From NCBI GenBank assembly GCA_900312665.1, contig ONZQ02000010.1, positions 1 to 64,000 of the forward strand: a DNA stretch of 64,000 nucleotides, written 5' to 3'. The stretch comes from Cephalotrichum gorgonifer (Eukaryota; Ascomycota; Sordariomycetes; Microascales; Microascaceae). Positions 9,943 through 20,623 of this stretch are shown piece by piece; within the stretch, counting starts at the first letter, position 1, and every line of letters begins with the position of its first letter. The notes beneath the pieces were generated by a model. It did not search any database. It was given only the letters and a program-made list of their open reading frames with translations, and had not been told where the DNA came from. The position numbers were made by a program, and so were the translations under genes.

Positions 9943-12165
9943 TCACCCAAGACTCTCGAACAGCGTTGCGATGAAGGTGGGAAGATTCTCAAGCATGACT
10001 GTTTCCTTGAGGGAAAGGCTTCGGCACTGCACCTCGCAGCTACGATCTCGTCTCCATGCACGGCCGAGGACGACGACAATGGGGTAGCCCGTCAGGTCCG
10101 CATCCTTCAACTTCCAGGCGATGGATACGGCGCGGTCGTCCATGATGACATCGGTCGGGGTCCTGGATCCTTCCTGTCCCCGAGTCATGCCCGCTAGTAA
10201 ATCATAAACCTCAAAAGCCTCCTCGGCAAGGCCCTTGTCGGGCACAACGGCAATTTCGTAGGGCGAAATGCTCACTGGCCACATGAGTCCATCTTCCCTT
10301 GCGAGGGCATCGGCAACAGCGCCAATTATTCGCGAAAGGCCGATTCCGAAGCAACCCATTTGCATTGGAGTGGTGCGGGCGAGGTTGTTAGACAGTGTAG
10401 GAGGCACAGTGACCATTGCTTTCATCGGGGCCGAGTATCTGTCTCCCAGGTGGAAAGTGTGGCCCAGCTCGAGGGTTTTTACCACCTCGAGGACCCCTGA
10501 CCTACAACGAGGGCACTGGTCCCCATCCTGAATTCGCATGAGGCCCAATGGGCCGCCGTGTGGAGATTTCGTGACATTTGATTGTTGGATGTCGCTCGAA
10601 TGCTCGTGGAGCGAAAGGTTGGGAGGTAGGATCTCATCGTGTCTCTGCAGGATCTGCTCCGCGGCGCTAGATACCCGCGAGTCGAATAGGTTCACTAATT
10701 GCAGCGGCTCACACCCAAGCTTCTGCTTATTGCTGACTAGGGCTTCCGCCCAGAGTGGTGAGGCATCCTCGATGCTGGCGTCGATGTCCGGCACCAAACT
10801 TCGGACAGCATGCACGTTGATTGCCGTGGAAGACCTTCCGTCAGGTAGATACCAGGCATTCACCAGAGTTCGCCTATCCAAAGAAATGCCCCTCCATACG
10901 TCGACAGATGCTATTGAGAACGAAGGGTCGGACGATACAGCGTCGGGGTGCTGGGGCTCAGCGACTTCCGCCATCTCTTCGTTCGAAGTATATTCGCACT
11001 CCCTGCAGCGGACTGTAGTATCTTCGCCCAGGTGTGAAGCCATGTGATACTCGTGGCTTTTGCTGCCACCCATGTCTCCGCAACTGGCCTCGGCGACAAG
11101 AAGAGGTATCTTTAGACTGGCGAAGAATCGTGAGTACGCAGACCGGACCTCTGCATAGGTTTTCATGGCGGACTCATAATCAACATCGAAAGTGTACAAG
11201 TCCTTCATCGTGAATTCGCGCGTGCGAAGCAGACCGTGGCGCGGCCGAAGCTCGTCGCGATACTTTCGCGCTGGGAACGTACGTGGTCAGCAGTGAGAGG
11301 GAACCAACTGCACCCCCCTTCGCCGTCGGTGTACATACTGATTTGGTATAACCTCAGGGGTAGGTCTTTATACGACTGGCTTGTGCGTGACACCAACGAC
11401 GTGATTTCTTCTTCATGGGTTGGCGAGAGCATGTACGGAGAGCCTTTCCGATCTTCAAATTTGAAGAGCTGAGCCCGGATATTTAGCTATATCCACCCCC
11501 AAGTACCCGACAACCTCCATCTGGGGCTGCAGGAAGAGGAAAATGGGGGGTGAGGCTTCTCTTACCTCGGAACCAAGTGCCTCGAATCGACCACTTCTCT
11601 CCCAGAGCTCTTTCGAAGTTATGGTTGACAGGGCCACCTTTGAGGCGCCTTGTAACGAGCGGTACGTCAATACAGGGTTTGCTTCCAGTCTCTCGGCGCA
11701 TCTTACCTATTTCACGCATAGTGTCATCGAGTAGACGTTCTATCTTCTCTTGTACCCGCAGACCGAACGGTAGTAGGTGGAAGGTTCCAAGGTGAGACTG
11801 GTGCCGAGTGAGCCCTTATTCAGCAAAGGAGAATGTGCCCACGTTACGATACCTGTCTAATAAACCCGGCGCGAATGAGTTTCTCGTGGCCTCCTTCGAT
11901 GGTATTAGTAAAAATGCTCAGCTCGGGTCTTGCTGGACTGAGATATTCATCCTTACCCTCGCCGGTAGCCGCAGCTATGCCCCCGGTAGGTTGCCATATC
12001 TGAGAGCGCAAATTGCGACTTCGAGACGGCGCCAGAGAGCTAAACGAAGCCTACCGCGTGTCAGACTCTTACTTCACGACGTGGTTGATCTCCTGCTGCT
12101 AGGGGAATGGGTAGAAGGAAGCGTACCCGAGAATGGGACCATCTCAGAGCGCGTATCGAGTTCAT
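9943..12165 (-). CDS. AIM10: Mitochondrial prolyl-tRNA synthetase (bacterial type, class II)
   Basis: Seven exons (12165-12127, 12050-11957, 11893-11853, 11797-11707, 11648-11566, 11468-11339, 11270-9943) encode 601 residues with consistent phases. The N-terminus, MNSIRALRWSHSRASFSS, is rich in Arg and Ser with no acidic residue, as in mitochondrial presequences. Class II signatures follow: motif 1 around HLLPFGLRVQEKIERLL, YMLSPTHEEEI, motif 2 RKYRDELRPRHGLLRTREF, MKDLYTFD, and motif 3 MQMGCFGIGLSRIIG. A CREC...CPRC pair brackets a ~150-residue insertion in the place of the bacterial editing domain, with little obvious similarity left to it. The C-terminal anticodon-binding domain ends ...FESLG. 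The enzyme charges mitochondrial tRNA-Pro. It is divergently transcribed from MAK21. Confidence 0.94.
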
Positions 12166-12665
12166 TGGCCGCTGTTGCTATGCAGCACGCAAGACGAGCT
12201 TATCAAAGGCACGGCGTTCCTGCTATTCTGACACTGCCACTTCCACTGTACAGGCGACTCCTTACCAGCCTGGTATCTGGTGTCCAAAGCACGGAACTCG
12301 GTGTTCCTGACCACTACTTGTCGTACCACTAATCGGAAATCGGTCTCAATTGGAAATACAGTGAGTGGGCCTGGCGCGCCAGACATTGGACGTCCTCCCT
12401 TGCCTGTCTGTGGGCACAAACGCATGTACAAGTATTATTTTAAGTCGCGGCTCTAGCTTGCTAGCGCCAAGATAATTCATGGGTGAATTTTACATAATCG
12501 AGAGCTTGCCCCACCACTTATCGATTGTAACTTTTTTTTTCTAACGTGCCGCAGAACGACAATTTCGAGTGCCTCCCCCAGCAAGAAAGCACCGACGCCG
12601 CATACTGCTTTCTTCTCAGAGGCTAGTAAGAAGTCAGCCCAAAGCGCCTAGAACAAGAACAAAGT
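12166..12665. promoter_or_regulatory. Divergent promoter region of prolyl-tRNA synthetase and MAK21
   Basis: These 500 bp separate two divergent start codons and must hold both promoters. At 12531-12554 a T10 tract, TTTCTAAC and then GTGCCGCAG look like the 3' end of an intron. Because the MAK21 frame meets a stop at 12627, this would be a 5'-leader intron rather than a coding one. Confidence 0.55.
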
Positions 12666-15600
12666 ATGGACCGGAAACCCACAGATTCGGTCGATGTCGA
12701 CACTCGTTTTTCGAAACTGAGGGACAAGATCGACCAGGCGCTCAGCAAGAATGAACCGAAGGCGGCGAAGCGCAAGTCCCACGAGGCGACCCCAGAGAAG
12801 CAAGCCCCTCGGAAGAAGCAGCAGCGCCAAAAGCCGGAGTCCAATCCCCCAGGGCAACAGAAGCCACAGGGGAAGCCCCAGCAGAAGCCCCAGCAGAATG
12901 GCGCTCAGAAGCAGTCCAAGCCACTGCAACCTGCTCCTGAGGAGGCCCTCCTCGACGAGATTCTTGCCCTTGGCGGAGATAAAGACGACCTGGACCTTGT
13001 CATGGGTGCAGCATCGGAGTCCGAGGACGAGTATGACGACTCGAGCGCGCCGCTCTCCCGGGACACACGCGATGAACTAGCCAAGTTTGCTAGCCAACTC
13101 GGGTTCTCCCAGTTAGCCGTGGAAGATGCACCGGAAGATGCACCGGAAGTCGAAACCAGTATACCAGACGAAGAGGTCGCGGCTACGGCCACCCCCACGG
13201 TCCCATCAGCAGTGGTGCGCCCCGTCCCTCCCGGGAAGAAGGCCACGGTACGTATTTTCTGCAATCACCACCATGTCCGCTGTTCCTCGACTAATTCCTT
13301 AGATTCTTGAGCCTAGGGCCGACTGGCATGCGGCGTCCCTGGGTGACCTGCCGACACCTGTGTCCGATGACGTCTCGGCCCACCGCCGTGTAATCGATCT
13401 ACTCCAGAAGCACGCCCTGGCGCTCCTGGAAGAAGATTCCTCCACCTACGCGAAAACATTTCTCGCATCCTCGACCCATAAGTTCCTCTCCACGATCATG
13501 GCGTCGGGAACTATGAACGACAAAGTATCCGCGCTGACGCTCGCGGTCCAGGAGTCGCCAGTCCACAACGTTCGGGCTCTGGAGGCGTTGTTGGGCCTTG
13601 CCTCCAAGAAGAACCGCAGCCAGGCAATCATCGCGCTTGGTGCTATTGTTGATCTCATGGGTCCTGGACTCGTCCTCCCCCCCGGGCGGAGGCTGAGGGC
13701 ATTCCACAACCAGCCCGGTCTTGTGGGAGCCCTGCAAAGAGACAGCGTCTATACCTGGGATCCCGCACTGAAGTTGCCAAGAGGAATAACTGCGCAGCAT
13801 TTGATTAGCTGGGCTTACGAGGACTGGCTCAAGGGGACTTACTTCAAGCTTATACAGCTTCTTGAAGTTTGGTGCGGGGACGAGATCGACTATTCTCGCA
13901 CCCGGTCCCTGGACTTCGTTTATGGCCTCATCCGCGAGAAGCCGGAGCAGGAGGCCAATCTCCTCAGGCTACTCGTCAACAGAGTCGGGGATAGGGACCG
14001 CAAGATTGCCTCTCGCTCGTCTCACCTTCTCATCCAGCTCCAGAGCATGCACCCGGGAATGAAAGACGTGATTATCCGAACCATTGAGCATGAGGTCATA
14101 TTGCGGCCAGGCCAGGGCCTCCGGTCAAGGTATTACGCCATCAATACACTCAACCAGACAATCCTAAGCACCAAGGAGTCCGCGGTCTCCGCAAATCTTT
14201 TGAGGATCTACTTTGAGGTGTTCACGGCCATGCTGAAGAGCGGGGAGATGGGGTTGATCCAAACCCCCGAAGTGGTACCTGGCGCCAACCCCAAGCCACA
14301 AAGCCGCCAACGGAAACCCCCTCCTTCGGTGGCGAAGGCGGATAGCGACGGTAGCCTTGCTGAAAAGGTTGTCACTGCGGTTCTTGTAGGCATCAACCGC
14401 GCGGTGCCGTTTGCCCAGGACAACGACGTCATGTGAGTCGAGCTGCCGCTATACAATACTATCTGGATTGCTACTGACACAGTATATAGCCTAGAGTCCC
14501 AGATGGACACACTCTACCGAATCGCACATTCCGCCAATTTCAACACAAGCATGCAGGCGATGCTGCTGATCCAGCAGCTGGTTTCGACGAAAAGCTTCGC
14601 TGCTGACCGGTTCTACCGGGTCCTATACGAATCTCTGCTGGATCCTCGCCTCCCGGGGTCATCTAAGCAAGCGATGTACCTCAACCTCTTATTACGGTCC
14701 CTGAAATCCGATGTCAATACAAAGAGGGTAAAGGCTTTCGTGAAGAGGATGCTACAGGGTCTTGCTTTGCACCAGCCGCCCTTCATATGCGGAGTGCTGT
14801 ACGTTCTTTCGCAGCTGCGCAAATCGATGCCGGGCCTCCTTACCCTGATCGAGGAACCGGAGGAGCAGAAGGGGCAGTCGGAAGCTGGCGGGGCGGAGCA
14901 AGATGCCCCTGCCGAGATTGGGGATGGGCGCTACGATGGGCGCAAACGAGACCCGGAGCACAGCAATGCCCACAACACCTGTCTCTGGGAAATTGTGAGC
15001 AGCCCCCCCGCTAAATGCTGCTAAGACCTACATTACTAACGTGACCTAGGTGCCTAATCTCCATCACTATCATCCAGCTGTTCTGATTTACGCGTCCTCG
15101 GTAATGGGTTCGGATGTAGTAGCGGAAAAGCCTGATCTCGAGAGCCACAGCCTGATTCGGTTCCTCGACAAGTTTGCTTATCGTGGCCCCAAGACGAAGG
15201 AGCTCACAAGAGGTGGCTCTATCATGCAGCCGCTCCAGGTGGGCAAGAGCAGTGCCGACACGTGGCTCCGGAGTAAGAGCACTCTGGCCTCGGGCACATC
15301 TGTGAACAATGCTTCCTTCTGGACGAAGAAGGTGGAGAACGTCGCTGCTGAGGACGTCTTCTTCCACGAGTACTTCAGCCAGATCGGACGGACGAGTGAA
15401 CCCTCGAAGCGCCGCGCAGAAGGCGAAGCAGAGGCGGGCGAGGAGGACGAAGACGAGGTCTGGAGGGCTCTGACAGCTGGCCACGACGATGACGAGGCGG
15501 CGATGGACGGCTTGGAAGGTAGCATGGACGACGATTCTTCTGACGGTGATATGCCAGACTGGGATTCCAGTAGCGAGTCGGACGAGGCGGACGAGGCGGA

Positions 15601-15808
15601 CGAGGAGATTGGTGAGGACGAAGACGACGAGTTTATGGCCGTGGGCTCAGACTCGGAGGTCGAGGAGGGAGGGGATGGAGAGGATGTGGACAAGGAAGCT
15701 GTCAAGGCACCTAAGCCCAAGAGCAGGAAACAGCGGCTGCGGGAGCTTCCGATGTTTGCCTCTGTGGACGACTATGCGGACTTGCTGGCACAAGAAGATG
15801 ATCTCTAG
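12666..15808 (+). CDS. MAK21: Ribosome biogenesis protein MAK21/NOC1 (CBF/Mak21 family)
   Basis: Four exons (12666-13247, 13303-14432, 14490-14994, 15050-15808) encode 991 residues. The ATG at 12666 is the first in frame after a stop at 12627. Residues 1-200 are charged and disordered (Lys/Gln/Pro-rich, then acidic), after the typical opening FSKLRDKIDQAL. A large helical-repeat region follows (ILEPRADWHAASLGDL, then HALALLEEDSSTYAKTF). The CBF domain is about residues 560-770 (SFAADRFYRVLYESLLDPRL, VLYVLSQLRKSMPGLL, VPNLHHYHPAVLIYASSVM). The C-terminus is strongly acidic (SDEADEADEEIGEDEDDE) and ends with a basic patch. The yeast protein partners Noc2 in early nucleolar pre-60S particles. 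Length matches fungal homologues. Confidence 0.95.
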
Positions 15809-16293
15809 CCTCATAGCTTGGACCAAGTCGGGTAACACGCCTCTGAGGCCTACCATAACATAGATATGTACTTCAATGCTAAGCATTAATGAGTCCATAC
15901 CAGTCGGACATCACGCCTAGAATTGACCGGGGGTTCTGTTACCTGCGGAGATATCCGGTTGGTATTTAAAGAGCACATGGGCGGTAGCGGTCTGATTTTG
16001 GCCCTAGTCGTAGTCATGGCCCTCTTCGTAGATCCATCCTCTGTCGTCGAGAAACGACAAACGACGAGGAGTGTAAGAATAAGCCTAATGTTAACATAGC
16101 ATATGTACTCCGTGCTAACAATAATAAGGTACGTACCCTTCGAAGTGGCTGCTCACCCAAACTTCCCGAAAACGCGGATAACCTCGGCCGAGCACCGACG
16201 CGGACCGAACTGAAAGAACAACCGCTTTGTCTCGCCTCATCTGCCTTTTTTTTTCTTCAGCATTCTACCCGCCCTACCTCTTTTCATTTTCCA
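15809..16293. other. Intergenic, thioesterase promoter
   Basis: This gap lies between two same-strand genes. A short ATG frame at 16016 (about 24 codons) could be an upstream ORF in the thioesterase leader, but nothing supports its translation. A pyrimidine tract at 16246-16290 directly precedes the start codon, as is common in fungal core promoters. Confidence 0.5.
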
Positions 16294-17382
16294 ATGGCCA
16301 CCCCGTCACTCCGTTCGCGATGCATATCTTTTGCTAGTAGGCTGCCGGCGAAGCAGCCTGTGCAAAGGGTACCCCCTTTTGCTGCGAGGGGCGGCGCGAG
16401 AAGGTATGTAGCTTCTCAACAGGGTAGGTACTTGTAAACGGAGACTATACAACCTCCCAAATCCCCAGCACGCTACCTATCTGCGTCCACCGTGGATGGT
16501 GTCCTTAGACCGTACCTTGCTGACGCCGGGGCTCTTGCAGGACCTAATGGAGATATACCCAGCGGTGCCTCGCGCTTGCGCACCGCGCTTTTCCTCGGAG
16601 CGGGCGGCGTGGCCTTTGCTGCGGCCGGGTTCCTGACGGCCCTGTACTCGACGTTACCCGCGAGCCTCCTTGGGCTAGAATTCCTCTCCGACGAGTCCAG
16701 CCGGCACGCCTTTGCTCCTTCGGATGAGGAGGCCAAACGGATCGAGGAATACATAGACTCGCACCCGCTGGCCAAACGTCTCCGCGAGACACCCGGGCTG
16801 ACCGAGTCCCGGCCCCATCTGAAGATGCCCGAGGTCATCAGGCGACAAAGCCTCACGGCGGGGGCGCTGGCAGACTCGAGAAAGATAGGGGTGCCTCCGT
16901 TCGCATGGAGGGACGGGAACGGACGGAAGATGGTCTCCATCATATATATCGGACCCGACCTCTGTGGCCACCCTGGCATTGTGCACGGTGGCCTCCTCGC
17001 CACCCTACTGGACGAGGGCTTCGCGGGTTGCTGCTTCGCGGCTCTCCCCCACAAGATCGGCGTCACGGCGAACCTCCAGATCGACTACCGGAGCCCGGCG
17101 CCCGCGGGGCAGTACTATGTCCTCTCGGCGGAGACGACAAAGGTGGAGGGGCGCAAGGCGTGGGTGGAAGGCCGCTTACAGACGCTCGTACCGGAGGGCG
17201 AGAAGCCCACGACCGTCGCAGAGGCTAAGGGCCTGTTCATATCCCCCAGGAATGCCGCCGTAAGTGGCCTACGAACCCGACACAAGCTCTAAAAAACGAA
17301 GAAGAAAAACAAAACCCCCAAGAACATCGAGGCTAACCCGGGCGTCTTGCCAATATAGTTGATGCCTAAACTCAACCCGTGA
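16294..17382 (+). CDS. HotDog-fold thioesterase family protein, probably mitochondrial
   Basis: The preferred model has three exons (16294-16423, 16469-17259, 17359-17382), giving 314 residues. The N-terminus (MATPSLRSRCISFASRLPAK) is Arg/Ser-rich like a mitochondrial presequence. A hydrophobic segment, ALFLGAGGVAFAAAGFLTAL (about 80-100), may anchor it in a membrane. The HotDog core is VSIIYIGPDLCGHPGIVHGG, LLATLLDEGFAGCCF, then the strands VTANLQIDYRSPAP and YVLSAETTKVEGRKAWV. HGG/LLDE is the PaaI/4HBT-like helix region. The last exon is only 24 nt (LMPKLNP) and is supported by a GTAAGT donor. Intron 1 is short (45 nt). An alternative is donor 16404 with acceptor 16508. The likely reaction is acyl-CoA hydrolysis; the substrate is unknown. 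Confidence 0.83.
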
Positions 17383-18127
17383 GGGCGACTGCCTCTCAGC
17401 CACGGCCCCAACCGACATCGGCCCCTTTCTTCTTGCTTTCCTTGTCCTGTATAGATAGTATAGATGCGTAGACTTTGTTGGCGTTTCTCGTTCCCGTCCT
17501 TCCCCTTGAGAAGGCATGACCAGTTTAGCAGGGACGTTGGACCTGGACCCCCGCGCGCGCACCATGTATATTACGCGCCTGCGATCGCATGTAGCTAGCC
17601 GTCCACTTCAAGCCCGCGGGATGATGGCGTCAATATTTGCTTGGCTGGCGCCATTTGTTGCAGAGCATCCATACACGCACGTAATAGAATAGAACGGAGA
17701 ACGGATCTTGGGGGGGCCACACCGAAGACCAGTGTCATTCGCAGCGCCTGTGACACACATTGTTCGCTTGAAAGTTCGAAAGTTCGAAACCACGCGCGGT
17801 ATCGGAGTATAGCGCCGCCACGTCGGATCGAGGGGGGTCCGGCCGGCCGGTACAAGTACTTGCAAGAGAAGGTTTTCCCCTTTCCCCTTCCTTCCCCACC
17901 TCCTTCTCCCTCTAACTAATTAGTTTCATACTCCGGTCGGCCGTACCGTACCTGGTCGGTCATAGTCAAAAAGCTATTACCCCTCCACCCCGCTCCCACT
18001 AACGAGCAAGCACATTGAATCGCCATCGCCCATAAAAAAAGACCTCAAATCCGGGACTCCGAAAACCGTAGCCGGAACAAAGACTTGAGAGGATTGAATC
18101 GATTAATTCCCAAAGTAAACCGAAAAT
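17383..18127. other. Intergenic, APS kinase promoter
   Basis: There is no gene in these 745 bp. GTACAAGTACTTG at 17850-17862 is an instance of the dispersed word described in the findings. C/T-rich DNA precedes the APS kinase start. Confidence 0.55.
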
Positions 18128-18867
18128 ATGGCAACGTGAGTCGTTGCCTACCCCCCCCCCCCCCTCCCCGCCTGGCCTAGTGTCTTCGCTGCGTAATACT
18201 TTGCATGGGACCGACACCGGCGCTGACCTCTGGACCTACCAGGAACATTACCTGGCACCCGTCGCTATCGAGGCAGGAGCGCTTCACCCTCCGTGGCCAG
18301 AAGGGCTTCACGATATGGCTCACGGGCCTGTCGGCCTCGGGCAAGTCCACCGTGGCGACGGCTCTTGAGCAGCACCTCTTGCACCTCGGGCTCGCCGCCT
18401 ACCGCCTCGACGGCGACAACGTCAGGTTCGGCCTCAACAAGGACCTCGGCTTCTCCGAGGCTGACAGGAACGAGAACATCCGCCGCATCGGAGAGGTAGC
18501 AAAGCTCTTCGCCGACTCCGCCACCATCGCCATCACCTCCTTCATCTCGCCCTACCGCAAAGACCGCCAGGTCGCCAGGGAACTGCACGACCAGGTCAGC
18601 CCGGGAAGCACCGACGAGGGCATCCCTTTCGTCGAGGTCTACGTTGATGTTCCCATCGAGGTGGCCGAGCAGCGCGATCCCAAGGGGCTCTACAAGAAGG
18701 CGAGGGCAGGCGAGATCAAGGACTTCACCGGCATTTCCGCTCCCTACGAGGAGCCCCTGAATGCCGAGATCCACATCCACACCGACAAGCAGAGCGTGGA
18801 AGAGAGTGTTGCGCAAATCACTCAGTGGCTCCAAGAGAAGGGTCTTATCACGAAGGTGGCAGCATGA
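18128..18867 (+). CDS. MET14: Adenylylsulfate (APS) kinase
   Basis: Two exons, 18128-18135 (8 nt: ATG GCA AC) and 18243-18867, join through a GTGAGT donor to give MATNITWHPSLSRQERFTLR and 210 residues, the standard fungal length. The P-loop GLSASGKST lies at residues 31-39. It is followed by LDGDNVRFGLNKDLGF, which binds APS, and NIRRIGEVAKLFADS. The lid segment RDPKGLYKKARAGEIKDFTG and SAPYEEP are diagnostic. The cytosolic enzyme phosphorylates APS to PAPS in sulfate assimilation. The intron contains a 14-C run (18151-18164) and a GCTGAC branch. The gene converges on VMA5. The 8-nt first exon makes the start easy to misannotate. Confidence 0.96.
18151..18164. repeat. C14 homopolymer
   Basis: Fourteen consecutive C lie inside the only intron of the APS kinase gene. 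Length may be unreliable in assemblies and could vary between isolates. Confidence 0.9.
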
Positions 18868-19131
18868 TGGGCACCTCGCAACGTCTCACCGCAGCCGCTG
18901 CTCTAGTTATACTGCATTTCTCTGTCTGGTAGAAGTCCTGGTCGCGTGGGAAATGCGCCCGGCATCTGGAAATGGGGAGCGTGTTGGAAACGGTGCAGGT
19001 AGAGACCGAAAGATATCTTCCTCTCGGATTAGGATGCCATTTCGCCTGAAACTCCAGTCTTAGGCTGCGCTGCACAGGGCAACAAACCGTGTGCTGCCGA
19101 TGCGACCAACCTCCCCCCAAGCGTGAACATC

Positions 19132-20623
19132 TCACGGGATGTCGACCTCGTAGTATACATACGCAGCGTATTCGCCCCCGGAAGAACCTAGCCCGGCCGC
19201 GGCCATCTCCGCGGCTAGAGCCGTATCATCTGCCACCTTCCCTCGCTTATCCCGGCTCACTGCGTTCCCCCCAAGGTACGAATAATTCGTGTCGAGAGTC
19301 GTCTTCACCTTCTTGGAGGCTTTCGACGTCGTCTGGAGTTCACGGTTAGCACCCCTCAATGTACGAGCGTAGAAAAGTGTGGACTGGGACTTGATTTGGG
19401 CTGGGAGTAACATGCCTTAATGATGCTGGTGACATAATCGACCGGCAGGCCATACCGCAGGACCGCCTCCACGAACACGCGCAGGGTGACGATGTGTAGC
19501 CATGCCTGCACACACCCGCTCCACCCAGTGACCGCCATACGCGTCGCCTCCGTCCAGGCCTTCTTCTCCTCCTGAACCGCGCGGTCCAGCTGACGCTGCT
19601 CGTCCTGCTGCCCACCCTCCGTACTCTTGAACTGGCGGGGGATCCACTTCTGCTCTCTGCATTTGGTTAGGAACTCAGCACTTGTCTTCCGGAATGTGAC
19701 AACCGAGAAGAGAACGAATTCGTCGTCCTGGGCCACCTCCGCGGCGGATCGTGGGACAACAAGCTGGGTCAAGGTCTCGTAGGTTTGCAAGAAGTCCTTG
19801 CGCGAGATTTTAGGTACGGCGATAAGGTGACTTTCGAGGTATTCGGAGCCATGTATCAAGCCAGCCGGGTCTACAACGGCCGACAGTGATTTCGTGGATA
19901 AGTTGCCGCTAAGAGAGAGGGAGACAACAGTTAGTACGAATACCGCTCAAAGAGCCAGGGAGGGGCCAGTCGTCATCCGTTTCTCGCTTGACTCACGTTC
20001 TTTGCCTTTCCAGGGCAGCCAAGTTCGTCTTGGCTGCATTATACTGGTTGAGTTTGGATTTCACATCGTTATCAACGGAGACCATTTCCTGTGAAGTGAG
20101 ATTAGTGCCCGCCTGCTGGGCTCAGGGACATCGTGTGTGGGTGGACAAGGCAATCCCCCCATACCTTCTGGAGCATGCCAACAAGCTCGGCAAGTGGCTT
20201 GTCTGGTCGGTAGATGACTTTATTCCACGAGAAGCTGCTGACATACTGATCGGTGCTTACTATTCAACGTTCGAGTTTAGATTCAACCGTCCGTACTCCT
20301 GTACCTGGATGGGGAGAAGGGGGGCACGAACGCTCGTTTACTCTCTTATGTTGAGCGATCTTGTCCTCGTCGCCGTTAAGAAGGGTCTTTAGCGAATCGG
20401 CGACCTTGGACACGACACCCGCGCAAGTGGCCTCCATCTTTGCCAAGTCGTCCGCATGTTGGACCAATGCGTCCAAGGTGCCGATCTTGAAGCTCGGGAT
20501 GTTGTAAGGGAGGACGGACCCGGAGTCGGAAAGGATGCTTTTCAGCGTGGATTGAGCCTCGCCTTTGTCAGAGGAGTCGAAGGCATCGAGCGGGAGGGAA
20601 AGGAATATGTATTTCGAGGCCAT
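19132..20623 (-). CDS. VMA5: V-type H+-ATPase subunit C
   Basis: Five exons are inferred (20623-20328, 20255-20165, 20088-19997, 19908-19416, 19332-19132), giving 390 residues, the usual length. The start MASKYIFLSLPLDAF and segments YNIPSFKIGTLDALVQHADDL, SSFSWNKVIYRPDKPLAELV, KSLSAVVDPAGLIHGSEYLE and TTLDTNYSYLGGNAV match the V-ATPase C family. Subunit C bridges the V1 and Vo sectors and controls reversible assembly of the vacuolar proton pump. Two junctions are unusual. Exon 4 ends AAG followed by GCATGT, a GC donor whose intron ends in a clear GTGCTAAC branch and CTCCAG. The exon 1/2 junction is ambiguous: the chosen GTGCCC donor gives VNERSTDQYV, and GTTCGT/TAG would give VNELSTDQYV. Confidence 0.93.

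Noticed and set aside
15178..15720. Ser-rich minus-strand frame opposite MAK21
   Set aside because: Complement of the acidic GAG/GAC-rich C-terminus of MAK21; a composition artefact.
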